From Tricholoma matsutake (taxonomy: Eukaryota; Basidiomycota; Agaricomycetes; Agaricales; Tricholomataceae), in assembly GCA_026075535.2 (NCBI GenBank), contig AP026544.2:11780001-11844000 (forward strand): a DNA stretch of 64,000 nt, written 5' to 3'. This document shows, in pieces, positions 31,070 to 42,081 of the stretch; within the stretch, counting starts at the first letter, position 1, and each line of letters begins with the position of its first letter. The notes beneath the pieces are model-generated. The model had not been told where the DNA came from and did no database searches. It saw only the letters and a list, made by a program, of their open reading frames with translations. A program made the position numbers and the translations under genes.

Positions 31070-33167
31070 TTACAGGGAGAGATTTTTCTGACTCTCTAAA
31101 TCAGAGTTTTTCCCGTCATCCTGTCCATCAGACTGCATGAAGGTATAGTTAGAGTCGTTATACGATATATAGCGGGGAACTGGACCCACCTGTAGCCCGT
31201 CCCGTTGACGCTTGGCCTCTACCAGTATCGAAATTTTTGGTCGTACCTTGCCAGAAGAGTGGGATGGCGACGTCACCGACTGAGGCATGGAGACAAGCAT
31301 GTGGCTGACATCGCCGACCCCCCCGGCGATATGTTTTCGGCCGTTAAGAGTTGCTAGGAACGAGTTTACGTAGACTAGGCCCAACAAGTTTTTCAACAGA
31401 TTTTAAGCAACAAGTAGATCTTGTAAACTTACGGCGTCCTATACAGAAATAGAATGGGGCGTATATTAGCGTGTTCGGCGATGCTAATACCTAGCGAATG
31501 CGTGATGAGCGGAGGTGCAGATTCACCCTGAAAAAAAGCTAACAGAAATGAAGGCAGCGATCGCAATGCAGCTAGTGATCATAAGTTCGGTTTTCGATGC
31601 GACTTAGATACCGATGAAAAGTTACCTCGTCAACCTGTTAGTTTTGAAATCAGTCGATCATCAAGGCCTGCGGCATGTACCAGCTTACACCCCAGTATTT
31701 ACGACAAACAATATCTGGAATATTACATATCAATATCGGTTATATATTGGGAGAGGCGCTGGCTGACGAGTTTATTGATTATAGTATCAGATCTGTCGAC
31801 CAGGATGAGTGATATAATTTCAAAGGTCAAAATAATGTTACCGCTTAAAGCCTGTGCGAGCTCTACTGAGTAATATAACGAGACTAGCAGCAATTATAAC
31901 ATCAGCACTAGCTGATACTGCGTTGATCGCGATTGTGAGCGGCTATACACAATACAGCGATTCAGCAATGAACGTTACAAATGAACATATGAAGTGTATA
32001 CCGCGATAGCAAGGAGATCGACCATTGCTTCCATTTGTATTCTGTGAGTCACAGACAAGTCAGAGGCACAGGTATAACGAACTGGTATACTTACGCAAGA
32101 ATAACCCAAGCTGTTAGGTGACAACATATACTTAGCAGCAAGGAGAGCCATGCGAGAAGTCAAGACACACCAAGTACGCAACCTGGAAAATATGATGTTA
32201 GAATGCTCTCAGTTTCCGTGAATGGATAACATTACCAAAACCCGCCACAACGATCAACACAATGAGCCCCGATAAGAGGTAACTTCTGCTCACTATCGCC
32301 AAGGCGTCGGCTTGGCGGTGACATGGCAGAAGGTTGACACTACTCACGATGCCACACCCGTAAAACAAAGAAGCTGATGTTGAGTTGTAAGATGTTTGAA
32401 CAGCTCGTAGATTTGAATAACATTACACATACCCTTGCACGAGCATACTGGTCAGAGCCTAGGAAAGAAGTATAAATTTGAGTGGAAAGAGAAAGAAGGA
32501 TGCCACAGACAGTGGGGAGGGCCTCTACCTGGTTCAGAATATGTTCAACACCGCCAGCCGGGTGGTGAGGAATAACTCACCGCTGCCGACCTAAGATACA
32601 GTAAGCTGGCGGTCGAGGAGTCTACAACTATCAATAACTCACCAAACCAGTTGTTCTAGGCCGCTTGGATTGCTGTCGAGGCACCGTAAAAGATGTTGTG
32701 ATGTTGACTCGAGGACATACGCACTTGAAATTCGTCACCAACCAATGATAAACTGAGATATAATTAGTGGTCCATTCAAAACGAGAAGCAAATGAGCAAC
32801 AACACTTGAATGTGAAATCAGGAGCATGTGCACCGTGTCCAATACTACGGTGGAAACCACCTGGAATAAAAGACACAATCTGACCACAAACCACAACACA
32901 GGAATGTCGACGGCGCGTACCAGTGACTTTAGATACCACGCGTCCGTCCGGCAGTCTTAAAACATCAGTGAGATCATCTTTCGGGACGCAGATTTCAGAA
33001 CGTACCTATGAAGTAATAGAACGACTGGATATACGTGACGCCCAGCAATATGCCGCTCATCAGCGTGCCAATTAACACCGCCCCCATACTAACATGAGCG
33101 TAAGAAAGTGATAGTTAGGCCTAAGACTAGCGTGTAAAAAAAAGGCTTACGTATTGTCAATGAACAT
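31070..33167 (-). CDS. DUF6534-type seven-transmembrane protein, 21 exons
   Basis: Manual splicing gives a 334-residue protein. Exon blocks (low to high coordinate; the gene is read in reverse): 31070-31374, 31433-31490, 31544-31571, 31626-31634, 31689-31714, 31768-31792, 31842-31942, 32002-32041, 32095-32110, 32171-32182, 32236-32292, 32348-32373, 32433-32458, 32511-32528, 32581-32590, 32643-32672, 32725-32752, 32806-32860, 32921-32955, 33006-33088, 33151-33167. They total 1005 nt with an open frame. All introns are 49-62 nt with GT..AG ends. Landmarks match the basidiomycete DUF6534 membrane family as I remember it: MGAVLIGT near the start, WYLKSL, VTNFNNPSGLEQLVW, VLLSRARTGFKRSDT-like region, GRLYVNSFLATLNGRK before a polar tail. 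Function unknown; probably plasma or internal membrane. Met at 33165-33167 is the first usable start. CpG content is high, unlike the surrounding transposons. Confidence 0.8.
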
Positions 33168-33825
33168 GGGAGCCAATGAATGCAGCAAGGCCTGAATCAC
33201 GAGTTTGAAGTTCCAACGACAACACCAACGTGTGGGAGGCAAGATTCGATGAATGTTCTCGAATGTGAGTGAGTAGTGCTCTTAATAAATCCCAGCGGCG
33301 TGGCACGTGCACGCGCGTGAGGTATGTAATGACGAAAACGAACCACAGGGTTAAGTACCGCTGGCCTGAGGCCAGGTGTGGCGAACTCGTATATTGAAGT
33401 AGATCGAAGTCTCCAGAGAAACGACTTACGGTGTCATCAAACGAGTCCGATGCGACCACTCGGATCATGTGGTGTCAGGCCGCTAATGCGGAACATCAGG
33501 CCTGCAGCTGCAGGTGTGGGGGTATGTACACGCCTTTAGGTAAAAAAAAAAATTAGCCGCAATTCTAAGCGTTGGCAACGCAACAGGACTGCAATAGGGT
33601 CCTTCAGGTTATTTCGTTGTTATTTTGAGATTAGTAATTTCGTTTGAATCTTGTTTGAATCACTTGCGCTAATGGGCCGTTGCTAGAAACACCGAGTTCC
33701 CTTCTGGTAAACGCAGGTAAATACCTACAATCACGTTTCCATTCGGTATATTGTCCGGTCTTGCGTTTTCATAGATTAATGATCGACCTGTCGCAATTTG
33801 TGTCCAATTTGTGTCGCAAAGAAAC
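33168..33825. other. Upstream region of the DUF6534-type gene
   Basis: No other gene seen. It should contain the promoter for the minus-strand gene. A poly-A run lies at about 33543-33553. CpG-rich like the gene. Confidence 0.4.
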
Positions 33826-34797
33826 TGGAGGACCTCGGATTATACCCCCAAAGGCCGTTCCCAAAATGTCGAAATTTGGCGATTTTTGTCCGGACGACTT
33901 TTGGCGATTTTGTCCGGATTGGAACTAGCCGTTTTCCAAATTTTCAAAATTTGTCCGGACCCGGAAACGGCATTTTCGAGGCCCCAGATTCGCGGAAACG
34001 GCCCCTCTAGAGGCCTAAAATTCGCGGGCAGGCTGCCAAAAAGCTTCTAGTAAGGAGGAATACGGTAGGACACAAGTTATAAATCAAAAATGGATATAGT
34101 GAGTTCAACATGTAATGAATATCAATGTCACGAGTCTTCGTCAAATTGCTCATCGATCGCCTCCGCCACTTTTTGTCTCTTCCTAGACATCTTCATGGCA
34201 TCCTGGAAGTTGACAACGCCGTCTTCAAGGGTTTTGAACCGATTACTATCTTCTTGTGTGAGCTCTAGAGTGCCAGTTTGAGTATGTACCTTGGGAGGCA
34301 AGGAAAGTAGGCAAAGGAATGACATCGAAGGCAGGAGGGCAAATTGCCTCGTCTGCAATCGTGAAGTTATCTCGGGAATGTGACGAAATTGGCGGCCATG
34401 CATCCATTACGTGTGCTGAGATAGGTAGGGGTGCCAAAATGGCGGATAGTGGTGACGTATATTTCCCTATATTTCCACGGGAAAAAAACCAAAGATACAC
34501 AAACAAAGTACTGGAAGTAACAATAAAATAATTGCATCGAACAGTATTCGAACTGTGAATCATTCAGAACAGAAACCCAGTAAGACCACATATTTACTAC
34601 TACACCATCAGATCATGTCCGGATGAGGATATAGCCTTATACAATGGCCTTCATCCATGTCCGGACAAACACAACAGGTATACCCTCAATTTGGACCAGT
34701 TTTGTCCGGATTGGAACATGGCCTGACGGCCAAAATCCTCAAAATCTGTCCGGATTGGCGAACACCCTTAGGGGGTATAATCCGGGGTCCTGAACCT
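33826..34797. mobile_element. TIR element with TGTCCGGA subterminal repeats
   Basis: Inverted ends share CGGATTATACCCCC (left near 33833, right end reversed near 34785), preceded by GAGGACC and CAGGACC. Copies of TGTCCGGA, or its core TCCGGA, cluster inside both ends (near 33889, 33913, 33952 and 34616, 34658, 34705, 34748). The target duplication could not be fixed. The interior holds a coding-like exon on the minus strand (34131-34281). Confidence 0.6.
34131..34281 (-). pseudogene. Coding-like terminal exon inside the TGTCCGGA element
   Basis: Minus strand: a pyrimidine-rich tract and AG (about 34282-34310) precede an open stretch starting near VHTQTGTLELTQEDSN and ending in KVAEAIDEQFDEDS then a stop at 34131. 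It looks like a last exon with a charged, helical C-terminus. I do not recognise the protein. It may be a captured host fragment or the remnant of the element's own gene. Confidence 0.45.
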
Positions 34798-35362
34798 GGT
34801 CACTTCCTTTTTAGGAATGTCAAATTTCATGCTCGACCTTGAAGTGCTTTCTGAACCTCTACATATCCAATTTGACAGAAATAAACTATAGTAATAATGA
34901 AAGCCAACTACATATTCAGCCCTGTTACCATATCATCTCGCATTCTGCACTGCAAAGATAACGTCCTATGAAATCAATATGAAATACAACATCATTACTG
35001 GTACTTTACCAATGGCATCCACATCAGGAAAATCTAGAAAAAACTTAGCCCACTTAATGTGCTTATTTCACGAATAAGCCTGTTAAGCCGCTCAAGTTGC
35101 TTATTTTTCACTTAGAGAGTTAGTTAGTAAGAGTGAGCGATAAGCTAAGCAGGTCGTAAGTACGCCAAGTGGTTGTAAAGGTGCAGGGGAGTAAATAAGC
35201 AGCGAAAACAAGTAAGACATGATAAGTACACAGGTTCATCAAGTGAACATGATAGTTTTGCCTCAGCATTGGAAACTAAGGATATCAAGTATATATGTAA
35301 GCACCTCAAGCACAATCAAGACAGAATCAGAAAGCAATCTCGAAAGCATGGTCAGCATATTT
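34798..35362. other. No feature recognised
   Basis: A/T-rich sequence without a convincing gene, repeat or RNA. Confidence 0.4.
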
Positions 35363-35370
35363 GTCGACAT

Positions 35371-36570
35371 TAGGGATGCCGAAGTTCGGTCCAGAACCTC
35401 GGTTCGAACCTTGAACCCCTGAACTGAACCTGCGGTTCTGGTTCGGTCTGGTTCTGGTTCTCTCCCTCCTCAGTAGGTTCGGTCCCAGGTTCGGCACCTC
35501 TCGCATTTATGTGAACTCGGTTCGAACGGGTTTGAACCGAGAACCGACGCAAGGTAAAATTGGCGAAAATCCTGTCCCGCGCAACTGAGTTTCAAAATAC
35601 TTGCTACTTTTGTTCAAGTTACTCGCGCAAACAAAGCCATACCACTCCACCATCAACAACTCTTCATGGTTACAAACGAACCACCTCGCGTGCAACACTG
35701 GCCCAAATGATGTGTTTGTCGTTTGGGCCCCTGTAAGTTTCTCTCTCTCTTTTTATTATACTAGCTAATTATTTTGCTTTATCTTTTTACAGTAATGATG
35801 TGATGATGACCACGAAAACGGGCATCCACGCACCTCAAATGACAAACGACGAATGAAAAGGGGGGAACAGCAGCTCCGACATATGAGGGATGGCGCTGTG
35901 TAGTGGGTGCCAGGTATGTACCCCCACCCTCATGCCTGCCATGCCACGCTAACGGCTCCCCCAAACCCCACCAAACCAGGAATTACGACACAACAACACC
36001 CAGAACTGGCAAGGAACAACCAGCACCCGCCCCATGCCTATGAGCCTCTGCTTGTAGGGTATCGTGGGTGCCAGCAACGTCGGGCAATGCCAACAGATGA
36101 TTACCCCACCATAACAAAAAGAGGAAGACGGCGCCAGGGATGGACGACAACGATGCTGAACAACACGGTACCCACCCCCACGTCTATGAGCACCCGCTCT
36201 AGGGTGGATCGTGGGTGTCTACCACGAGGGAGGAGGGAGACAGCGCCCCAGCACCTGTTTCCCACCACTGCGAGCACTTGCTCACAGGGTGGACCGGGTG
36301 CTAACAGCCATGCCCCCCTCCCACAACGATGAACAGTGGCACCCACCCCCACGCCTATGAGCCACTGCTCATAGGGTGAATCACATTTTTTTGCTAACCA
36401 CGTAGGTTCTAAGGTTCGAACCAAGTTCGAACCAGAACCAAACCTGCCAAACCTGGTTCTGTTGGTTCTGGTTCGCGGTTCTGCCCTCTCCCTGCCCACC
36501 ATCGGGTTCAGGTTCGCGGTTCGGAGAGATCTCTCAGAGAACCAGACCGAACCAAACTTTGGCATCCCTA
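35371..36570. mobile_element. hAT-like element with TAGGGATGCC ends carrying H-type cargo
   Basis: 1200 bp. Flanks GTCGACAT (35363-35370) and GTTGACAT (36571-36578) are an 8-bp duplication differing by one CpG transition. Ends TAGGGATGCCGAAGTTCGG and, reversed, TAGGGATGCCAAAGTTTGG are typical of hAT elements. Subterminal arrays consist of GGTTC and GAACC motifs (35385-35545, 36405-36540), unrelated to the GGACTCC arrays of H1. Yet the interior has the same modules as the H family: a hairpin plus intron-like unit (35700-35792) and four GAGC/GCTC hairpins (36037, 36180, 36266, 36350). No transposase. Confidence 0.85.
35700..35792 (+). other. Hairpin plus intron-like unit in the TAGGGATGCC element
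   Basis: GGCCCAAATGA (35700-35710) pairs with TCGTTTGGGCC (35719-35729) with one U-G wobble; GTAAGTTT at 35733; AG at 35791-35792 (60 nt, pyrimidine-rich 3' end). Confidence 0.55.
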
Positions 36571-36578
36571 GTTGACAT

Positions 36579-36726
36579 AGAATCTAGTAAATGTGTCAAA
36601 TGTGTCTGTGAACGAAAGAGTCTTGGAAATGTGTTCTTCACCAAACACTGGAAGGAGATGTGATGCTTGAATGACTGTATCGAGGTGGATGGATAGAGAC
36701 TGCTGCCATTGCCACGTTTAGAGATT
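36579..36726 (-). pseudogene. Fragment of a transposase-like or hypothetical coding sequence
   Basis: Minus strand reads LSIHLDTVIQASHLLPVFGE and then SKTLSFTDTFDTFTRFYVN. This resembles a conserved C-terminal segment of basidiomycete transposon proteins as I remember them. Too short to classify. It continues into the target of the 35371 element. Confidence 0.35.
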
Positions 36727-36730
36727 GGCA

Positions 36731-37257
36731 GGGGTAACCAACCCTTGGGTATTTCCATTGTTACCCTTACCCTTACCCTTCAAAACCCTTACCCTTGGTC
36801 AAGGGTAGGGGTTTTCAGGGGTAAGGGTAAGGGTACCCCAGGGTATAGAGAGTATTCAATACCCTTGGGGGTATGATGCTAGGGTTTATTTCAAATAGTT
36901 TCCTGATGATGCTCAAACATGGTCCTATCCATTTTTAGTAATTATCTGAGCTTTTAGCATGTTGAAAAGCACAAGGTAGTAGTCTAATACTGTCTTTAGG
37001 AGAATACCTTTGCCTGAATAATTCAATAGGCTGGGACCATAGAGGAAATAACCCAACTTGCACAGCAAAGAGTGGTCAGAGAGGTCATCAAGTTTCATAA
37101 GGGTTACTATACTGATATCATGGGTGGTTGTCATCTTCTAAAGTGTGACTCTGTATACCCTTGTACCCTCCTCAGGGGTAAGGGTATGTATAGGGTAGGA
37201 AAGTTCATACCCTCACCCTTACCCTTATGTACCCTTTGCCCATAGTATGTAAACCCT
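36731..37257. mobile_element. Small element with AAGGGT / ACCCTT subterminal arrays
   Basis: Inverted ends GGCAGGGGTAACC and (reversed) GGCAAGGGTTTAC, with dense ACCCTT repeats inside each end (36768-36870 and 37150-37240) in both orientations. The middle is unique A/T-rich sequence. The target duplication is unclear. The repeat unit AAGGGT is not the telomeric TTAGGG. Confidence 0.55.
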
Positions 37258-37289
37258 TGCCATTCACTAGCCACGTCACATAGCACCAC

Positions 37290-37736
37290 CAACCCACCTA
37301 TGAGCCACTGCTTGTAGGGGGAATTGGAGGTGCTGATGACAATGGCAGCCACAAATGGGGGACGACAAACAGCCAACAATGAATGCTGAGGATGACAAAC
37401 ACCAGGACAACAAAGAGTGGGGACAACAAACCATGGAGATGATAAATGGCAGGGACGATGGGGACAACAAACAGCAGGGACGACTGGGACGGACAACACA
37501 GGGACAATGAATGACAGGGACAATGAATGCAGGGATGATGGATGGCAGGGACAATGAATAGTGGGGATGATGAACATGGGGATAATGGATGGCAGGGACA
37601 ACAAATGGTGGGGACAACAAATGTGGGGACAACTAACAGCAGGGATGACGAACGTGGGGACAATGGATGGCAGGGATGACAAATGGTGGGGGCAACAAAT
37701 GTGGGGACGACAAATGGCCAGGACAACACAATGACC
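37290..37736 (+). repeat. Cargo hairpin followed by a degenerate GGGACAAC minisatellite
   Basis: A GAGC-CACT-GCTT hairpin at about 37295-37320 is followed by 20-odd degenerate repeats based on GGGACAACAAATGG and GGGATGATGAATG to 37736. The long Pro/Ser-rich frames on the minus strand are products of the repeat. marY1 interrupts this cargo at 37742; it resumes at 43794. Confidence 0.65.
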
Positions 37737-37741
37737 CACCC

Positions 37742-38167
37742 TATAAGGGCAACCTAAGCCTCTAGCAAAGGGAAATCCGAAGTTAAAATTATACTACATA
37801 ATACAGGCATTGGGGGCGCACCTAGCAAAGGGAAATCCGAAGAGAAAACTCTAAGGATCCCCTTGCCGATGCCCAGTATATGTGAAGATGACAAAAATCA
37901 AATATAACCTAAAAATAGAAAAAGGCGGAGATAGGCGGATCAAGGCCGCCGAATGACATCATACCAAGGGGTATGTGTCGGAAGGGGTACTCCGCCTCTA
38001 AATATAAAAGTGTCAACATATACAAACATGATAGCAAGGGAAAATTAGTAATAAAATCCGGAAAAATCATAGAAAATGAAGAATAGAAGGAAATGAGGTG
38101 GGGAAAAATATGGGACGAACATAAAAAATAGGAAAAACACACAGGGCACCCCCTTAGTCCCCTTACA
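37742..38167 (-). repeat. marY1-like 3' LTR
   Basis: 426 bp, on the minus strand TGTAAGGGG..CCCTTATA. Preceded (in element sense) by the purine tract AGAGAGGGGGTGA at 38168-38180. Confidence 0.9.
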
Positions 38168-38178
38168 TCACCCCCTCT

Positions 38179-41100
38179 CTAAGATGCATCGCCCCGATGC
38201 ATTCGAAATCGTATACGACCAAAGTCCGTGACTTGAATGCGACGCGGTGCAGCAGTGTGCCGTCGGTGGAATTCCTTGATTAACCGAGGGGCATTTACGT
38301 CAGACTCTTCGACCCATGAGTTCTCCTCATACCCATAACCCTTCCAATGTACCAAATACTGGAGTTTTCCTCGACGCAAACGGCTGTCCAAGATTGACTC
38401 GACTTCATATTGGGGTTCTCCCTCGATCACTGTAGGTGGTGGTGGTGGGTGTGAATGACGTCCCGGGAACGGATCTGGGGGAGCTGGAAGCAATTTGACG
38501 ACATGGAAGACGGGATGGAGTCTGGACATGGAGGCTGGGAGGCGTAGACGATAGGCATGTGTTCCAACGCACTTGACAATGGGGAAAGGTCCCAAGAAGC
38601 GATGAGCGAGTTTCTTGGATGGACGTGTAGTGGAGATGTCACTGGAGTCAAGATAAACTCGATCACCAACCTTGTACTGAGGGGTTGGGGAGTGGCGCTG
38701 GTTGTAAAATCGCGCCATGTCGTCCTTCGCCTTTGCTAAGGCTGCCCTTGCCTCCTCCAAGCTATCCCTCATGTGTTCTGTGAACTCATTCACTGTCTCG
38801 ATGTGTGAGGGAGTTTGGCGAGGTTCAAATCCCATGCGTGGATGTCGTCCAGTGTCTAAGAGAAAAGGGGTCTGTTGAGTGGAAGCATGGACATGGTTGT
38901 TGTACCCAAACTCGGCCAAAGGAAGGAGATCATCCCAATCGTCCTGGCGTTCATTGACAAAGAGGCGGATGTACTGCTCCAGTTCCTGGTTGACTCACTC
39001 CGTCTGGCCATCAGTTTGTGGGTGATAAGCAGTTGAAGCGAGGAGTTTGATCCCCAGGAGTCGGTACAGCTCACGAGTGAACTCTGCCATGAACTGAGGG
39101 CCACGATCCGAGAGGAAGGCACCAGGAAGTCCATGTAACTTCCACACGTGGTGGAGGTAGAGTCGAGCGGCACCTAGGGCACTGACAGTGGTGTGAGTGG
39201 GAATGAAGTGAGCGCGTTTTCCCACTGAGTCAACTGTGCACATCACCGCATCAAACCCGTTTGACTCTGGCAATTCCACCACAAAGTCGACGCTGACGAC
39301 ATCCCAACGACTCTCTGGAACAGGAAGAGGGTGTAGCTCACCAATAGGCTTGCGACGAGGGACCTTGGTGCATAAGCAAAGGTCACAAGTGCGACAATAC
39401 TGACCAATGAGCCGTGACATTTGTGGCCACCAATAGTTCCGTGAGGTGAGCTCCAAGGTCTTCCAGCATCCGGGGTGGCCAGCAATCTGTGAGTCATGGT
39501 GTTGGGATATGATGCGCCGGCGAAGGTCTGGGTCATTGGGAACATAGATGTGATCCCTGAAATACAACAAGTCCTCCTTTTCAGCCCACTCTGCTGCACG
39601 TAAGGAAAGGGTCGATCCCTTCCTCAGTTCCTTAACAGCTCGGGCGACAACATCCTCATGTAAACCGCTACGGTTTGCGCGACGAATGTCACGTAGAATG
39701 TCCCGCTCCTCGCCCTGGGGTACGATGCCTTCCAGTGCCCGAATGGTGAACAGGTCTGGCTGCAACAGCACAATGTTTTGGTTGTCGCCGCTGCCATCCC
39801 CATGGTCTGCACGTCGGGATAGGGCATCGGTCTTCCCCATGCTGCGACCCGGACGGTGGTGCAAGGAGAAGTCGAATCTAGATAGATACAGGGACCAATG
39901 AGCTTGACGTCGGTTCAATTTCTTGGCCGTCATGAAGTACTCGAGGTTCTTGTGATCTGTCCAAATTTCCACCTTGTGTTGGGCACCCTCGAGGAAGTGT
40001 CGCCACTCCTCAAGCGCACGCATTATCGCCAACATCTCCTTGTCATGGATCTCGTAGTTTCTCTCTACAGCACTAAGGCTTTTGGAGTAGAACACAACAG
40101 GATGCCACTTCTGGTCCTCCGGAGACTGCTGAGACAACACAGCGCCCGTCGCAAAGTCAGAACTGTCGGCTTCTACACGAAAAGGACGCGAATCGTCAGC
40201 AAAGGTAAGGATTGGAGCGGAAGTGACCATCTCCTTAAGCTTTTCGAACGCCTCCTGTTGTGCATTATCCCACCTCCATGCCTCCTTTCCTGTCAAGTCG
40301 AACAGCGGTCGTGCATGATGTGAGAAATCCTTGATAAAACGCCGATAAAAATTGATGAAGCCCAGGAAAGACTGCACCTCCTTCTTGTTCGTGGGCATAG
40401 GCCAAGCTGTGACCCCATTTACCTTGATAGGATCCATCTCCACTTGACCCTCTGAGATAATCAGGCTGAGGTACTCGATCTTGGTCCTTTCGAACTCGCA
40501 TTTGTCCTGACGAAGGTAGAGTTTGTACCGTCGAAGTCGCTCTAGGACGAGGCGCGTGATGCGACGGTGCTCTTCAACCGTGCGAGTGAAGATGAGGATG
40601 TCGTCGAGATAGATGCAGACAACGCCTTCGAGGATGAGGTCATGGAAGATGTCGTTCATCATGGTCTGAAAGGTGGCAGGGCTATTAGTAAGGCCAAAGA
40701 ACATGACAAGCGGTTCAAAAAGACCACGGTTGGTACGAAAGGCTGCCTTCCACTCATCTCCCTCCTTTATCCTCATGTTATTATAGCCCCAATGGACATC
40801 GAGCTTGGTGAAGTATCGGGCTCCACGGAGCTGGTTTACGAGTTCGGAGATGAGGGGTAGCGGGTAGCGATTTTTGACCGTGATGTTGTTGAGTCTTCTG
40901 TAGTCTTGAACCGGTCGAAGTGAGCCATCCTTCTTCTTGACAAAGAAAAAGGGAGAGGCCATGGGTGACTTCGATGGTCGAATACGTCCAGAGGCCAGGT
41001 GCTCGTCGATGAACTGGTCAAGCTGCCGTTGTTCCTCCGGAGAGAGAGGATAGACCTTGCAGGATGAAGGGGTTGCGCCGGGGGTGAGTTCAATCGCGTG

Positions 41101-42081
41101 ATCCCATGGCTTACGCGCAGGAAGAGAGTCGAATGACTCCTTGGAGAACACGTCTTCAAACTCATGGAGATGAGGGAGTAAGGAGTTAGTAGGGGATTTA
41201 GCAGCGTTGTTTTTGTGGAAGGCCTCGGCGAGGCGTTGGGATATGTTCGATGTGGCACACACCTCATGCGATGAGCGAATCGCAGTGTAGAAGATCCGAT
41301 CACCCTCCTCCACTTCCTCTGGGTCCTCATCATCATCATCCGAGTCCGGCATTAGATCAGGAACCCCTTCCAATTCTACTTCAGGTATAGGCAGGGGTCC
41401 AGCACGACACTTCTGAGTTCGTCGTATTGCCGCCTTCTGTCCACGACGTTCTTGCCTGGCTTCTGTGAAACACGTCCGACAGCGGGATGGACATCGGCTC
41501 ATGGTAACCTCCCCGGTGCGCCAGTCGACCTCTGGGTTATGGTCTCGAAGCCATGGATATCCCAAAATTGCCTTTTGCTTTCCTAATTGAGTGACAGCAA
41601 AAAGGGCACGCTCACTATGATCTTTGTAACGGAGAACCAGGTCTGCAACCTCTCGGATGGCACCAGCTTCATTTGGGGATCCATCCGCGTTATATACAGG
41701 TATCGGACGTGAGAGTGAGCGAGTATTTAGACGATGTTGTTGTACCAGATGGGAATCGATGAAGAGACCAGTCGCACCAGAGTCCAGGAGCGCAGAGACA
41801 CCGAGTATCTGTCCAGTGTCGGTTGTCTGCAGTTCGATGGCTAGGTTTAAGGAATGTGCAGAGGGAGTGGATGCCACAATATACTTGCGTGGTAGTTTAC
41901 GCTCCCATGATTTAATTTTGGGATGTGGAGTAGAAGGAGAGATGGGGAGAGCAGGTACGTCTTTAGCCAACTTCGAAGGGTCAGAGAGGGGAGCAGTCAC
42001 AGAAATGGATTCATTCTCCAGGGATTCAACTGACAAGACTTCAAAGCGGTTATGGACAGGCAGTGAGGGCGTACGATTCAC
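38179..42081 (-). pseudogene. marY1-like pol polyprotein with a single TGA
   Basis: One frame of 1300 codons broken only at 38995-38997, where TGA stands for the Arg expected in QTERVNQELEQ of the integrase core. Order: aspartic protease ([13 protein letters not shown], Asp at residue 100), RT with intact YLDD (residues 493-494), RNase H ([14 protein letters not shown]), integrase zinc finger and DDE core, GPF motif (RFLGPFPIVK), chromodomain (YEVESILDSRLRRGKLQYLV). The first in-frame start-like codon is a GTG at 42081 overlapping the gag stop, so pol is probably made by a -1 frameshift. The CGA to TGA change makes this copy non-autonomous unless it is read through. Confidence 0.9.

Noticed and set aside
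31070..31396. A stand-alone 108-codon gene
   Set aside because: It is the last exon of the spliced DUF6534-type gene plus a little intron.
36768..36870. Telomeric repeat tract
   Set aside because: The unit is AAGGGT in both orientations, not TTAGGG, and it is symmetric at both ends of a small element.
37131..37739. Pro-rich proteins on the minus strand (up to 202 codons)
   Set aside because: Same reason: a degenerate minisatellite opens several overlapping frames.
40567..40860. Plus-strand genes within marY1
   Set aside because: They are shadows of the gag and pol frames on the opposite strand.
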